Made by a program: the position numbers and the translations under genes. 32,247 nt of DNA, taken from assembly GCA_000955785.1 (NCBI GenBank), contig JYOD01000046.1, forward strand, positions 9,278 through 41,524, written 5' to 3'. Positions 16,006 to 25,635 of the stretch are shown piece by piece. Numbering within the stretch: position 1 is the stretch's first letter; each line of letters begins with the position of its first letter. The stretch is from Burkholderiaceae bacterium 16 (GTDB lineage Bacteria > Pseudomonadota > Gammaproteobacteria > Burkholderiales > Burkholderiaceae). The notes below the pieces were generated by a model. The model saw nothing but the letters and a program-made list of their open reading frames with translations, searched no databases and was not told the origin of the DNA.

Positions 16006-17352
16006 ATGCAACGTCCTGCAGGCAGTTCCGGTTTGTCCTCCATTGCTACCCCCACGCTTTCCACCGACGACATCGCCGCCGCAGTGCGCGCGCTGGAGCC
16101 GTACATGGTGCGCACGCTGTCGGAGTTCGTGGCGGCGCCCAGTCCCTCCGGACAGGAACAGCCGGCTGTGGCGTTCATGGAAGGCGCGCTGCGCGAACTT
16201 GGCCTGGAGCCGGAGCGCATCTACCTGCGCAGCGAGACGCTCAAGGACCTGCCGCTGTTCTCGCCGCCGTGCTGTCCGGACGGCGGCCGCTACAACCTGC
16301 TGGCCACGCACAGGCCGGTGGCCAAGGGCGGCCGTTCCGTGTTGTTCAACGGCCATCTGGATGTGGTGCCCACCGGCCCGGAATCGATGTGGCGCCAGTC
16401 GCCCTATGCGCCCTTCGTCGAGGACGGCTGGCTGTTCGGCCGCGGCGCGGGCGATATGAAGGCCGGCATCATCTGCACGCTCGCCGCCTACAAGGCGCTG
16501 AAGGACCTCGGCGTGCAGCCCGCCGGCGCGGTCGGCTTCAACTCCGTGCTCGAAGAAGAGAGCACCGGCAATGGCGCGCTCGCCACCGTGGCCGCGCTGC
16601 GCAGCGCGGTGGGCGCCGGCAAGCTGGCTTCCTTCGACACCGTGGTGATTCCCGAGCCGCTGGGCGAGAGCCTGATGAGCGCGCAGATGGGCGTGTTCTG
16701 GATGTTCGTCGAACTGACCGGGCGGCCCGCGCACGCGGCCTACATGACCAGCGGCGTGAACCCGGTGGAAGCCGGCATCGAAGTGATGGCCGGCCTGCGC
16801 AAGCTCGAGGCCGAGTGGAACCTGCCCGAGAACCGTCCCGCCGCCTATCGCGACCACGCCCACCCGATCAACTTCAACCTTGGCCAGATCCAGGGCGGCG
16901 AGTGGAATTCGTCGGTGCCCTGCACCTGCACGCTGGGCATCCGCATCGGCTTCTACCCGACCATGAGCGTGACCGATGCCAAGGCGCGGGTGGCGGCCTG
17001 CGTGCAAGCCACGCTGGATCGCCTGGCCAGCAACCTGACACTCAATATCCGCTACGAAGGTTTCCACGCGCCCGGTTGCGAGTTCGATCTCGATGTGCCC
17101 AGCATGCAGGCGCTGGGCGAGGCGCACCGCAAGGTCAACGGCGAGGCAGTGCGGCGCGAGGCTACCACCGCCACCACCGATGCACGGCACTTCCGCCTGA
17201 TGCTGGAAACGCCGGTGACCTGCTACGGACCGCAGGCCCGCAACATCCACGGCATCGACGAGTCGGTTTCCATCGAAAGCATGGTGCGCGTCGCCACCAC
17301 GCTCGCGCAGTTCATGCACGACTGGTGCGGTGTCGAGCCGGTCGCTACCTGA
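16006..17352 (+). CDS. M20-family metallohydrolase (ArgE/DapE-like deacylase)
   Basis: The product is a 448-residue cytoplasmic zinc hydrolase. Metal-site motifs are FNGHLDVVPTG (His117, Asp119), GRGAGDMKAG (Asp150), VLEEESTGNG (catalytic and ligand glutamates about 183-185), VIPEP, and a C-terminal RNIHGIDESV histidine. A dimerisation insert (about 230-340) contains GRPAHAAYMTSGVNPVEAG. The family removes N-acyl groups from amino acids, as in ArgE/DapE. The ATG at 16006 has GGAG 6 nt upstream; earlier in-frame starts back to 15862 would add a proline- and arginine-rich tail unlike the family. It is the first gene of a cluster with a peptide-type ABC transporter, which suggests a role in deacylating an imported compound. 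Confidence 0.85.
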   Translation: MQRPAGSSGLSSIATPTLSTDDIAAAVRALEPYMVRTLSEFVAAPSPSGQEQPAVAFMEGALRELGLEPERIYLRSETLKDLPLFSPPCCPDGGRYNLLATHRPVAKGGRSVLFNGHLDVVPTGPESMWRQSPYAPFVEDGWLFGRGAGDMKAGIICTLAAYKALKDLGVQPAGAVGFNSVLEEESTGNGALATVAALRSAVGAGKLASFDTVVIPEPLGESLMSAQMGVFWMFVELTGRPAHAAYMTSGVNPVEAGIEVMAGLRKLEAEWNLPENRPAAYRDHAHPINFNLGQIQGGEWNSSVPCTCTLGIRIGFYPTMSVTDAKARVAACVQATLDRLASNLTLNIRYEGFHAPGCEFDLDVPSMQALGEAHRKVNGEAVRREATTATTDARHFRLMLETPVTCYGPQARNIHGIDESVSIESMVRVATTLAQFMHDWCGVEPVAT

Positions 17353-17512
17353 GTCAAGGAGTCAATGCGTCAATGAGTCGGCGCGTCCGCATGGCGGCGC
17401 GCGGCACTCGTGCGGCTTGACGGGGCTGCATGTAGTGCCCTGGATCCAGGCAATCGAAGTTAGTCGTCTTCCGTATCCGCAGATCACGATCACCACCACA
17501 GGAAACTGACCG

Positions 17513-19129
17513 ATGAAACACCTCACCCAACACCTGAAAAAGAGCTTTGGCAAAAGCCTGGTGTCGATGGCGCTGGCCACCGCCGGCCTGGCCCTGGCAC
17601 CGGTACTATTGCCCGCGGGCAACGCTGCCGCGCAGACCGCTGGCGGCACCTTGTCCGGCATCGTGCAACCCGAGCCGCCGATCCTGATCAGCGCGATGAA
17701 CTCGCAGGCGCCCACGCAATACATCGCCGGCAAGATCTACCAGGGCCTGCTGACCTACGGCCCCGACCTGAAGCCGCGCCCGGAACTGGCCAAGTCGTGG
17801 AAGGTCTCGCCCGATGGCCTGACCTACACGTTCGAGCTGCAGAGCGGCGTGAAGTGGCATGACGGCAAGCCCTTCACCTCCGCCGACGTGGTGTTTTCGA
17901 TCGACAAGATGCTGCGCGAAGTCCACGTGCGTACCCGCGCGGTGCTCAACAAGTACATGGAGTCGATCCGCGCGGTGAACGACAGCACGGTCGAGATCAA
18001 GCTCAAGGAAGCCTTCCCGCCGTTTATCTCGATGTTCGAGACCGGCACCATGCCGATGATGCCCAAGCACATCTACGATGGCACCGACTACCGCAACAAC
18101 CCCGCCAACCAGAAGCCCGTCGGCACCGGCCCCTTCGTGTTCAAGGAGTGGAAGAAGGGCGCCTATATCAAGCTGGCCAAGAACCCGAACTACTGGAAGA
18201 AGGGCAAGCCCTACCTGGATGAGCTGGTCTTCTACGTGATCCCGGATTCGGCCTCGCGCGCGGTCGCCTTCGAGAAGGGCGACGTGCAGGTGCTGCGCGG
18301 CGGCGACGTCGACAACGTGGACGTCAAGCGCCTGCGCGCGCTGCCCAATGTGGAATACACCACCAAGGGCTGGGAGCTGTTTTCGCCGATGTCGAACCTG
18401 CTGATGAACACGCGCAAGCCGCCGTTCAACAACGTCAAGGTGCGCCAGGCGGTGATGCACGCGCTCAATCGCAAGATGATCGTGGACAACATCTTCTTCG
18501 GCATGGGCAAGCCGGCGGTCAGCCCGTTCGCCTCGGCCACGCTGTTCTTCGACAAGAACACCCCGGCCTACGATTTCAACCTGAAGAAGGCGCGCGAGCT
18601 GATCAAGGAGTCCGGCGCCAATGTGGGCCAGTACCCGGTCAAGATCCTGTCCTCGTCCTACGGCGCCAACTGGGACCGGCTTGACGAGTACATGAAGCAG
18701 ATGCTGGAACAGCTCGGCTTCAAGGTCAGCATCGAGTCCGCCGATGCCGGCACCTGGTCCGCCCGCGTCAGCAACTGGGACTTCGACCTGACCGCCACCT
18801 ACACCTATCAGTACGGCGATCCGGCGCTGGGCGTGGAACGGCTCTACGTGACCAGGAACATCGTCAAGGGTACGCCGTTCGCCAATGTGCAGGGCTACAG
18901 CAATCCGCAATCGGATGAACTGTGGGCCAAGGCCAGCATCACCATGGACCCGGCGGAGCGCCAGAAGCTCTACACCGAGGTGCAGAAGATCCTGATGACG
19001 GAGGTGGCCGCGGGCAACCTGTTCGAGCTGGAGTTCCCCACGCTGTACCGCAAGAACGTCAAGAACCTCGTGACCACCGCCATCGGCCTGAACGAGTCGT
19101 TCGACAACGTCTCCATCGAGAAGAACTGA
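17513..19129 (+). CDS. ABC transporter substrate-binding protein, family 5
   Basis: The product is a 538-residue periplasmic binding protein of the peptide/nickel/opine type (SBP_bac_5). Residues 1-40 are a signal peptide with a basic start, a hydrophobic core and an AAA cleavage site before QTAGG. The mature part has the family pattern YQGLLTYGPDLKPRPELAKSW, then DGLTYTFELQSGVKWHDGKPF and NKKPVGTGPF-like NQKPVGTGPFVFKEW. AGGAAA lies 9 nt upstream of the ATG. It starts the transporter block with 160 bp before it; that gap holds a short GTCAATG-type repetition near 17355-17377. The ligand is unknown; dipeptides, opines or acylated amines are all possible. Confidence 0.9.
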   Translation: MKHLTQHLKKSFGKSLVSMALATAGLALAPVLLPAGNAAAQTAGGTLSGIVQPEPPILISAMNSQAPTQYIAGKIYQGLLTYGPDLKPRPELAKSWKVSPDGLTYTFELQSGVKWHDGKPFTSADVVFSIDKMLREVHVRTRAVLNKYMESIRAVNDSTVEIKLKEAFPPFISMFETGTMPMMPKHIYDGTDYRNNPANQKPVGTGPFVFKEWKKGAYIKLAKNPNYWKKGKPYLDELVFYVIPDSASRAVAFEKGDVQVLRGGDVDNVDVKRLRALPNVEYTTKGWELFSPMSNLLMNTRKPPFNNVKVRQAVMHALNRKMIVDNIFFGMGKPAVSPFASATLFFDKNTPAYDFNLKKARELIKESGANVGQYPVKILSSSYGANWDRLDEYMKQMLEQLGFKVSIESADAGTWSARVSNWDFDLTATYTYQYGDPALGVERLYVTRNIVKGTPFANVQGYSNPQSDELWAKASITMDPAERQKLYTEVQKILMTEVAAGNLFELEFPTLYRKNVKNLVTTAIGLNESFDNVSIEKN

Positions 19130-19287
19130 GTACGCGAGTACGAAGCCGCCAGTAAGTTCGCGTGCCGGGCAACCCGCCTGGCGCGCGCGAGATGGTGCCG
19201 GCCAAGCCCGTCGCCGCCGCGCTCCGCCAGGAGCGCGGCAATGGCGCGGCCGGCCCGGGCCCAGCGTTTGCCCGTGTGGAGCATGCC

Positions 19288-20292
19288 GTGAATTTTCTCT
19301 CTTTCCTGCTATCCAGGCTGTGGAAGGCCCTCGTGGTCGTCCTCGGCGTGGTCATCATCAACTTCTTCCTGATCCGCATGGCGCCGGGTGACCCCGCCAC
19401 CGTGCTGGCGGGCGAGGCCGGCGCGGGCGATGCCGCCTTCGTGGGCCAGTTGCGCCAGCAGTTCGGGCTCGACCAGCCGGTGCTGACGCAGCTTGGCATC
19501 TACCTGAAAGGCGTGGCCACGCTCGATCTCGGCTACTCCTATCGCAATCACCTGCCGGTGCTCGACCTGATCCTGGACCGGCTACCCGCCACCATCGTGC
19601 TGATGAGCGGCGCCTTTGTCTTCTCCCTCGTGCTCGGCGTGTTCCTGGGCGTGGTTTCGGCGCGCACGCGCTATGAGAACAAGCGGCGCTGGATCGACAG
19701 CGCGGTGATGTCCGGCGCGCTGCTGCTGTACGCCACACCGCTGTTCTGGCTGTCGCTGATGGCCATCATCCTATTTTCGGTGGTGCTCGGCTGGCTGCCT
19801 GCCTTCGGCATGGAGACCATCGGCGCGGGCTATACCGGCATGGCGCGCGTGCAGGACGTGGCGCTGCACATGATCCTGCCCACCATCTCGCTGGGCTGCT
19901 TTTTCATGGCGGTGTATGTGCGTCTGACGCGGGCCTCGATGCTGGAAGTGATGGGCATGGACTTCGTCAAGACCGCGCGCGCCAAAGGCGTGCCCGCCGG
20001 GCGCGTGATCCGCGTGCATGTGCTGCGCAACGCGTTGCTGCCGGTGATCACCTTTGCCGGCATCCAGCTTGGCCAGATGGCGGGCGGCGCGGTGCTGACC
20101 GAAACCGTCTTCTCCTGGCCGGGCATCGGCCGGCTGATGTTCGATGCCCTGCTGCAGCGTGACTACCAGTTGCTGCTCGGGATCTTCTTCGTCACCTCGG
20201 CGCTGGTTGTGTTCTTTAACCTGGTGACGGACATCGTCTACCGCTTTATCGACCCGCGCATCTCGGTGGGCGGCAAGGGAGCCACGGCATGA
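19288..20292 (+). CDS. ABC transporter permease, DppB type
   Basis: The product is a 334-residue inner-membrane permease with about six hydrophobic helices. The first is at residues 8-28, followed by the periplasmic RMAPGDPATVL segment typical of DppB/OppB. The cytoplasmic coupling motif is ARAKGVPAGRVIRVHVLRNALLP near residues 230-255. The GTG at 19288 was chosen because GGAG lies 6 nt upstream and it places the first helix at the usual distance; upstream in-frame codons to 19162 would add an atypical 42-residue tail. The end overlaps the next permease by 4 bp (ATGA). Confidence 0.9.
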   Translation: MNFLSFLLSRLWKALVVVLGVVIINFFLIRMAPGDPATVLAGEAGAGDAAFVGQLRQQFGLDQPVLTQLGIYLKGVATLDLGYSYRNHLPVLDLILDRLPATIVLMSGAFVFSLVLGVFLGVVSARTRYENKRRWIDSAVMSGALLLYATPLFWLSLMAIILFSVVLGWLPAFGMETIGAGYTGMARVQDVALHMILPTISLGCFFMAVYVRLTRASMLEVMGMDFVKTARAKGVPAGRVIRVHVLRNALLPVITFAGIQLGQMAGGAVLTETVFSWPGIGRLMFDALLQRDYQLLLGIFFVTSALVVFFNLVTDIVYRFIDPRISVGGKGATA

Positions 20293-21128
20293 AAGCCTTC
20301 GCACAACGTTATTGCCGCAACTACGGCGCGGTGATCGGCCTGGTCGTGCTGCTGCTGGTGGTGGCAGTGGCGCTGCTGGCGCCGATGCTGTACGAGGAGT
20401 CGCCCTGGCTGATGGTGGGCGATCCGCTGGTGCGCCCGTTTGCCGAAGCGGCCTTTCCCTTCGGCACCGACATGCTCGGGCGCGACATCACTGCCGGCAT
20501 GCTGTACGGCGCGCGCGTCTCGCTGCTGGTGGGCGTGATCTCCACCGGCGTGGCGCTGGTGTTCGGCATCCTGATCGGCTCGGTGGCCGGCTATTGCGGC
20601 GGCCGCATCGACGACGCGCTGATGCGCTTCACCGAGTTCTTCCAGACCATTCCGCAACTGGCGATGGCAGTGGTGATCGTGGCGATCTTCAATCCCACCA
20701 TCTACTCCATCGTGGCCGCCATCTCGGTGGTGTCGTGGCCGCCGGTCGCGCGGCTGGTGCGCGGCGAGTTCCTCACCCTCAAGCAGCGCGAGTTCGTGCA
20801 GGCCGCGGTGGTGATCGGGCAGAAGCCGCTGAGGATCATCCTCACGCAGATCCTGCCGAACGCCATGTCGCCCATCATCGTGTCGGCCTCCTTCATGGTG
20901 GCGACCGCGATCCTGACCGAGTCGGCGCTGTCCTTCCTGGGCCTGGGCGACCGCAACATGATGAGCTGGGGCTTCATGATCGGCGCGGCCCGCACCATGA
21001 TCCGAGAAGCCTGGTGGATGAGCGTGTGGCCCGGCGTGGCCATCCTGCTGACGGTGCTCTCCATCAACCTGATCGGCGAAGGCCTGAACGACGCCATGAA
21101 CCCGCAACTGCGCCGCCGAGGCGAGTAA
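20289..21128 (+). CDS. ABC transporter permease, DppC type
   Basis: The product is a 279-residue inner-membrane permease. Residues about 13-35 form the first helix, followed by the FPFGTDMLGRDITAGMLYGARVSLLVG segment characteristic of DppC/OppC N-termini. The coupling motif is VVIGQKPLRIILTQILPNAMSP near 175-200. The C-terminal MMSWGFMIGAARTMIREAWWMSVWPG is also family-typical. Its start overlaps the DppB-type stop by 4 bp and the ATPase follows after 18 bp, so the permeases and ATPase are translated together. Confidence 0.92.
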   Translation: MKAFAQRYCRNYGAVIGLVVLLLVVAVALLAPMLYEESPWLMVGDPLVRPFAEAAFPFGTDMLGRDITAGMLYGARVSLLVGVISTGVALVFGILIGSVAGYCGGRIDDALMRFTEFFQTIPQLAMAVVIVAIFNPTIYSIVAAISVVSWPPVARLVRGEFLTLKQREFVQAAVVIGQKPLRIILTQILPNAMSPIIVSASFMVATAILTESALSFLGLGDRNMMSWGFMIGAARTMIREAWWMSVWPGVAILLTVLSINLIGEGLNDAMNPQLRRRGE

Positions 21129-21146
21129 GCACAAGGAAGACGCACC

Positions 21147-22784
21147 ATGCAAGCACCAGACAAGCTACCGCTGCTATCCGTGCGCGACCTCACCATCGCG
21201 CTGCCCGCCGGCGGCGACCGCGCGCACGCGGTGAAGGACGTGAGCTACGACCTGCACGCCGGAGAGATCCTCTGCATCGTCGGCGAGTCCGGCTCGGGCA
21301 AGTCGATGAGCGCCAACGCCATTATGGGCCTGCTGCCGCCCTACCTGAAGCCGCAGGGCGGCCAGATCTTGTTCCAGGGCAAGGACCTGCTGGCACAGGA
21401 CGAGCAGACCCTGCTGTCCATGCGGGGCAAGGAAATGGCGATGGTGTTCCAGGAGCCGCTCTCGGCCCTGAATCCGGTAATGACGGTAGGCGACCAGATC
21501 GCCGAGGTCATGCGCGTGCACGACGCCTATCCGGGCGAGGCGCGTACCCGGCGTGTACTGGAGTTGCTGGCGTTCGTGGGCCTGCCCGATCCCGCTACGC
21601 TGATCCACAGCTATCCGTTCCGCCTGTCCGGCGGGCAGCGGCAGCGCGTGGTGATCGCCATGGCGCTCGCGCTGGAGCCGGCGCTGCTGATCGCCGACGA
21701 GCCCACCACGGCGCTCGACGTCACCACGCAGGCCCAGATCCTGGCGCTGATCAAGCGCATCCAGGCGGAGAAGGGCATGGGCGTGATGTTCGTCACGCAT
21801 GACTTTGGCGTGGTGGCGGAGATCGCCGACCGCGTCGCGGTGATGGAGAAGGGTGTGCTGGTGGAAGTCGGGACGGTGCAGCAAGTGCTCAACCACCCGC
21901 AGCATCCCTATACCCGCCGCCTGATCGGCGCGGTGCCGCACGGACGCGCCAAGGCGCGCGACCAGCAGGCGGCCGAGATCGTGCTGGATGTGCGCGGGCT
22001 GCGCAAGACGTACTCTTCCGGCGGCGGACTGTTCAACAAGAAGCGCGTGGTCAACGCCGTGGACGGCGTCAGCTTCAGCGTGCGGCGCGGCCAGACGCTG
22101 GGCATCGTCGGCGAGTCCGGCTCGGGCAAGTCCACCATCGGCAAATGCCTGCTGAGGCTGACCGATATCGACGGCGGCGAACTGCTGTTCGACGGGCAGG
22201 ATATCGCGCGCCTGTCCGAGCGCCAGTTCCGTCCGCTGCGCAGCGACGTGCAGATGATCTTCCAGGACCCGTTCGCCTCGCTCAACCCGCGTCATACGGT
22301 GGGGCGCATCATCACCGACGGCCCGGTGGCCAACGGGGCGCCGCTGGCCAGGGCGCAGGCCCGCGGCCGCGAGCTGCTGCAGCTGGTAGGGCTGGAGGCG
22401 TCCGCCTTCGACCGCTATCCCAACCAGTTCTCCGGCGGCCAGCGCCAGCGCATCGGCATCGCGCGCGCGCTGGCGCTGGAGCCGAAGCTGCTGGTGGCCG
22501 ACGAATCCGTCTCCGCGCTTGATGTCTCGGTGCAGGCGCAGGTGCTGCAACTGCTGAGCGACCTGCAGAAGCGGCTCAACATCGGCCTGATCTTCATTAC
22601 CCACGACTTGCGGGTTGCCGCCCAGATCTGCCACCACGTGATCGTGATGCACAAGGGCAAGGTGGTGGAGTCCGGACCGCCCGGCCAGATCTTCGACGCG
22701 CCGCAGCACGACTACACGCAGCGGCTGATTGCCGCGATTCCCGGCAAGGAATGGGACCCGACGCTGATCCGCGCCGCCGCATGA
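21147..22784 (+). CDS. Fused dual ABC ATPase (DppD-DppF type, GsiA-like)
   Basis: The product is 545 residues with two complete ATP-binding cassettes in one chain. The first has Walker A GESGSGKS (about 46-53), signature LSGGQRQRV and Walker [13 protein letters not shown]. The second, starting about residue 275, has Walker A GESGSGKS (about 321-328), signature [19 protein letters not shown] and Walker [13 protein letters not shown]. Both halves end with the [10 protein letters not shown] or [14 protein letters not shown] C-terminal motif of oligopeptide transporter ATPases. Such fusions replace separate DppD and DppF proteins. It energises the two permeases directly upstream. The Walker B glutamate is present in both halves, so both sites look competent. 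Confidence 0.93.
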   Translation: MQAPDKLPLLSVRDLTIALPAGGDRAHAVKDVSYDLHAGEILCIVGESGSGKSMSANAIMGLLPPYLKPQGGQILFQGKDLLAQDEQTLLSMRGKEMAMVFQEPLSALNPVMTVGDQIAEVMRVHDAYPGEARTRRVLELLAFVGLPDPATLIHSYPFRLSGGQRQRVVIAMALALEPALLIADEPTTALDVTTQAQILALIKRIQAEKGMGVMFVTHDFGVVAEIADRVAVMEKGVLVEVGTVQQVLNHPQHPYTRRLIGAVPHGRAKARDQQAAEIVLDVRGLRKTYSSGGGLFNKKRVVNAVDGVSFSVRRGQTLGIVGESGSGKSTIGKCLLRLTDIDGGELLFDGQDIARLSERQFRPLRSDVQMIFQDPFASLNPRHTVGRIITDGPVANGAPLARAQARGRELLQLVGLEASAFDRYPNQFSGGQRQRIGIARALALEPKLLVADESVSALDVSVQAQVLQLLSDLQKRLNIGLIFITHDLRVAAQICHHVIVMHKGKVVESGPPGQIFDAPQHDYTQRLIAAIPGKEWDPTLIRAAA

Positions 22785-22822
22785 AGCCACGTGCGCCATG
22801 CGGCCCGTGTGGCGCAGGCGCA

Positions 22823-22906
22823 TGGCGCCGGAAGACCGCCCGCGAGCGCGCCCAGGTGCTGCGCGCCAGGTACGACCTGATGCTGGCCAACGCCGACGAC
22901 CTCGCT
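22823..22906 (+). pseudogene. Scrap of a succinate-semialdehyde-type aldehyde dehydrogenase gene
   Basis: Between the ATPase and the cupin gene, one frame reads WRRKTARERAQVLRARYDLM followed by LANADDLA. This matches the N-terminal WR-KTA-ERA-ILR-WFDLM-AN-DDLA block of GabD-like aldehyde dehydrogenases, around residues 45-75 of those proteins. Family similarity stops abruptly on both sides, and a stop codon follows shortly. About 28 codons survive of a gene that should have about 480. The family call is from recognising the motif and no alignment was run. Confidence 0.65.
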
Positions 22907-22975
22907 GGGCGGCGTGGACCCCTAAGCCGCTAAGCCTTCGCCACAACGCATATCGCTTTCAGGAGAACCCCCCCC

Positions 22976-23293
22976 ATGAGCAGACCCCAGGCCGTCCCCA
23001 CCGTGCAGGTCGACAACGACCGCGTGGTCGTCACCGAGTGGCGCTTCGCGCCGGGCGCGGAGACCGGCCTTCATCGCCACGGCTACGACTACGTGGTGGT
23101 GCCGATGACCACCGGCGCACTGCGGCTGGAGACGCCGGCCGGCGAGGTCGTCAGCCAGCTCGTGGCGGGCCGCGCCTACTACCGCGGCGCGGGCGTGGAA
23201 CACAACGTGATCAATGCGCATGACGGCGAATGCGTGTTCGTGGAAATCGAAATCAAGCAAACCGCCGCGCAGCCGCCTGCCACGGGCAGCTGA
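22976..23293 (+). CDS. Small single-domain cupin protein
   Basis: The product is 105 residues forming one conserved beta-barrel (cupin_2 type). The first metal motif is GAETGLHRHGYDYVVVPMTTG, with the HxH pair near residues 33-35 and an aspartate where many members have glutamate. The second motif is the histidine of GAGVEHNVINAHD near residue 79. AGGAG precedes the ATG, followed by eight consecutive C. It lies in the MocR-linked cluster, between the ALDH scrap and the HDAC-like gene. Members may be metal-dependent isomerases, dioxygenases or binding proteins; no specific activity can be assigned. Confidence 0.8.
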   Translation: MSRPQAVPTVQVDNDRVVVTEWRFAPGAETGLHRHGYDYVVVPMTTGALRLETPAGEVVSQLVAGRAYYRGAGVEHNVINAHDGECVFVEIEIKQTAAQPPATGS

Positions 23294-23407
23294 GCTGCAA
23301 GGGATCCGGGCCGGCGATAACGACAACGCGCAAGCTCAGGCAGCGTGGTGTCAGGGGCGCCACCCGGCGGCCCGGAAGCCGTGAGTCTCACCTTTAAAAA
23401 AATCTTC

Positions 23408-24487
23408 ATGCGCGCCTTCTTCTCGGATGACCAACTTCTGCACCAGCCCCGCCAGTTCATGCGCGCGGGCCGCTTGTGCGAACCTACCGACATGCCCGCC
23501 CGCGCCCACGCGCTGCAACGCGCGCTGGCCGGGCGCGGCATTGCGCTGGCCGAGCCGGCCGACTTCGGCCGCGCGCCGCTGGAGGCGGTACACAGCCCGG
23601 CGTATCTCGATTTCCTCAGCTACGCTTACGAGCGCTGGATGGCGCTGGCGCGCCCCGGCTTCGAGCCGGGCATCGAAGTGCTGCCAAATCTCTCCCCGTA
23701 CTACAACGGCCGCGTGGACCAGTCGCGCCGCGTGCCGTGCCCGACCGATTCCATCATCGCGCAAGCGGGGTACTACCTCGGCGACCTGAGCGCGCCGCTC
23801 GGGCCGCATAGCTGGCGTTCCATCCTGCGCTCCGCGCACAGCGCCGTGGCCGCGGCCGGGTACGTCTGCGAGCAGCAAGACCGGCAGGGTGTCGCGTACT
23901 CGCTGTCACGCCCGTCCGGCCACCATGCGCACAGCGACCGCGCGGTGGGCTTCTGCTATGTCAACAACTCGGCCATCGCCGCCGAGACGTTGCTCAAGCG
24001 GTTCGACAAAGTAGCGGTGCTCGACGTGGACGCCCACCACGGCGACGGCACCCAGCAGATCTTCTACCAGCGCTCCGACGTGATGACGATCTCGCTGCAC
24101 GCCGACCCCAGCGCGTATTACCCCTTCTATACCGGCTACGCCAACGAGCGCGGCTATGGCGCGGGCTACGGCTACAACCTGAACTTCCCGCTGCCGCACG
24201 GCACCGGGGATGCCGGCTTCCTGGGCGCGCTCGACAACGCGCTCGACGCGCTGCGCGACTACCGGCCGCAGGCGCTGGTACTGGCGCTGGGCTTTGACAC
24301 CTATATCCACGACCCCATCAGCGTGTTGCGCGTCGGGATGGACGCGTACCGTGGCATCGGCGAGCGCATCAGCACGCTGGGCGTGCCCACGGTGGTGGTG
24401 CAGGAGGGCGGCTACGAGGTGGAGGCGATCGGCCCTGCGCTCGACGCTTTCCTGTCGGGCCTTGTCCCTGCGATGGCCGGGGCATGA
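23408..24487 (+). CDS. HDAC-superfamily amidohydrolase (acetylpolyamine amidohydrolase-like)
   Basis: The product is a 359-residue zinc hydrolase of the histone deacetylase superfamily. Active-site motifs are RPSGHHAHSDRAVGFCYVNN (His172-His173 charge relay), VLDVDAHHGDGTQQIFY (zinc ligands Asp208 and His210), LGFDTYIHDP (third ligand, about Asp297) and QEGGY with the catalytic tyrosine near 338. The N-terminal MRAFFSDDQLLHQP matches acetylpolyamine amidohydrolases, which supports the ATG at 23408; in-frame codons to 23345 lack a good ribosome site. Bacterial members deacetylate acetylpolyamines or other N-acyl amines. The 4-bp overlap with the DMT gene couples them. Confidence 0.86.
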   Translation: MRAFFSDDQLLHQPRQFMRAGRLCEPTDMPARAHALQRALAGRGIALAEPADFGRAPLEAVHSPAYLDFLSYAYERWMALARPGFEPGIEVLPNLSPYYNGRVDQSRRVPCPTDSIIAQAGYYLGDLSAPLGPHSWRSILRSAHSAVAAAGYVCEQQDRQGVAYSLSRPSGHHAHSDRAVGFCYVNNSAIAAETLLKRFDKVAVLDVDAHHGDGTQQIFYQRSDVMTISLHADPSAYYPFYTGYANERGYGAGYGYNLNFPLPHGTGDAGFLGALDNALDALRDYRPQALVLALGFDTYIHDPISVLRVGMDAYRGIGERISTLGVPTVVVQEGGYEVEAIGPALDAFLSGLVPAMAGA

Positions 24488-25413
24488 GCGATTCGGGGCA
24501 CGCAGGCGCGGCGGGCTGGTGGCGCGGAGGCCTGATCTTTCTCTGCGCGGTGGCGCTGTTCGCCACCGTGGACGCCACCGCCAAGCATCTGGTGGGCCGC
24601 TATCCCGCGCCTTTCCTCAATGCCGTGCGCTATGCCATTACCGCCACCGTGGCCATCGCCATGCTGGCGGGCTCGGGACGCCTGCGCTTCTGGCGCATGC
24701 CCCACCGCGGGCTGCTGGCGCTGCGCGGCGTGATGCTGGCGCTGGTGGGCACCTGCTTCATGACCGCGCTGCTGTGGATGCCGCTGGCCGAGGCCACGGC
24801 GATCTACTTCATGTCGCCGCTGGTCATCGTCGCGCTCTCGCCCTGGCTGCTGGGCGAGCGCGTGGGACCGCGCAAGTGGATGGCGGTGGCGGCCGGCTTC
24901 GCGGGCATGCTGCTGATCGTGCGGCCCGGCGGGCAGCTGTCGGCAGTGGGCACGGTGCTGATGGTCGCCGCGGCCGTGGCGTATGCCCTGCTGCAACTGC
25001 TGACGCGGCGCCTTGCCGGGAAGGTGGAGGCGGGCGTGCAGTACGGTTTCGCGGCGGTGATCTGCATGATTGCCACAGGGGTGCCGGCGCCGTTCTTCCT
25101 GCCCGCGGCATGGCCTGGCATGGCCGACTGGCTGGCCATTCTCGCCATGGGATTCATGAGCGCAATCGCACAGGTGCTGCTGATCCTCGCTCTGCAGCGC
25201 GCGCCGGCATCCACCGTGGCGCCGCTCAATTATTGCCACTTGCTGCTGGCGCTGGTGTACAGCGCGCTGTGGTTCGGCCGCTGGCCGGACGGTCCCGCCA
25301 TGGCGGGTATCGCGCTGATCATCGCAGCCGGGCTTTCGCTGACGTTGCCGCAGCGGGCCGGGGTCCAGGCGGGAAATCGCCTTCGTTCCGCTTCGACTGC
25401 GGAATCATCATGA
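24484..25413 (+). CDS. DMT superfamily (EamA) transporter
   Basis: The product is a 309-residue membrane protein with about ten hydrophobic helices in two EamA repeats (about residues 14-145 and 155-290). The first repeat starts GLIFLCAVALFATVDATAKHL and the second contains MVAAAVAYALLQLLTRRL. A motif of the family, TALLWMPLAEATAIYFMSPL, lies near 95-115. It starts on the overlapping ATGA of the HDAC-like gene. EamA proteins generally export metabolites or amino acids; here it could export or import a product of the upstream enzymes. The substrate is unknown. Confidence 0.87.
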   Translation: MSDSGHAGAAGWWRGGLIFLCAVALFATVDATAKHLVGRYPAPFLNAVRYAITATVAIAMLAGSGRLRFWRMPHRGLLALRGVMLALVGTCFMTALLWMPLAEATAIYFMSPLVIVALSPWLLGERVGPRKWMAVAAGFAGMLLIVRPGGQLSAVGTVLMVAAAVAYALLQLLTRRLAGKVEAGVQYGFAAVICMIATGVPAPFFLPAAWPGMADWLAILAMGFMSAIAQVLLILALQRAPASTVAPLNYCHLLLALVYSALWFGRWPDGPAMAGIALIIAAGLSLTLPQRAGVQAGNRLRSASTAESS

Positions 25414-25635
25414 GTGATTTGCAGCCGGATGGTACGGCAGCTTGCTGCTGATGCGTACCTCCTGTCCCTTCGATCATGACGGTTCACTGCCAGAAGTCAG
25501 GAATCCCATGCCTCGGTGGCGGATTTTGGGGCGATGGTTGGGGTGGGGATTCCGCGGGCGGAGAAATTGATGAGGTGCGCTGGGGTTGGTTTGCGGTAGG
25601 GTGGTTTGGTGAATTGCAGTGTTGAAGGCTTTAAC

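Noticed and set aside
21174..22946. 590-codon open frame on the minus strand
   Set aside because: It is the antisense shadow of the dual ABC ATPase gene. The Walker motifs are on the plus strand.
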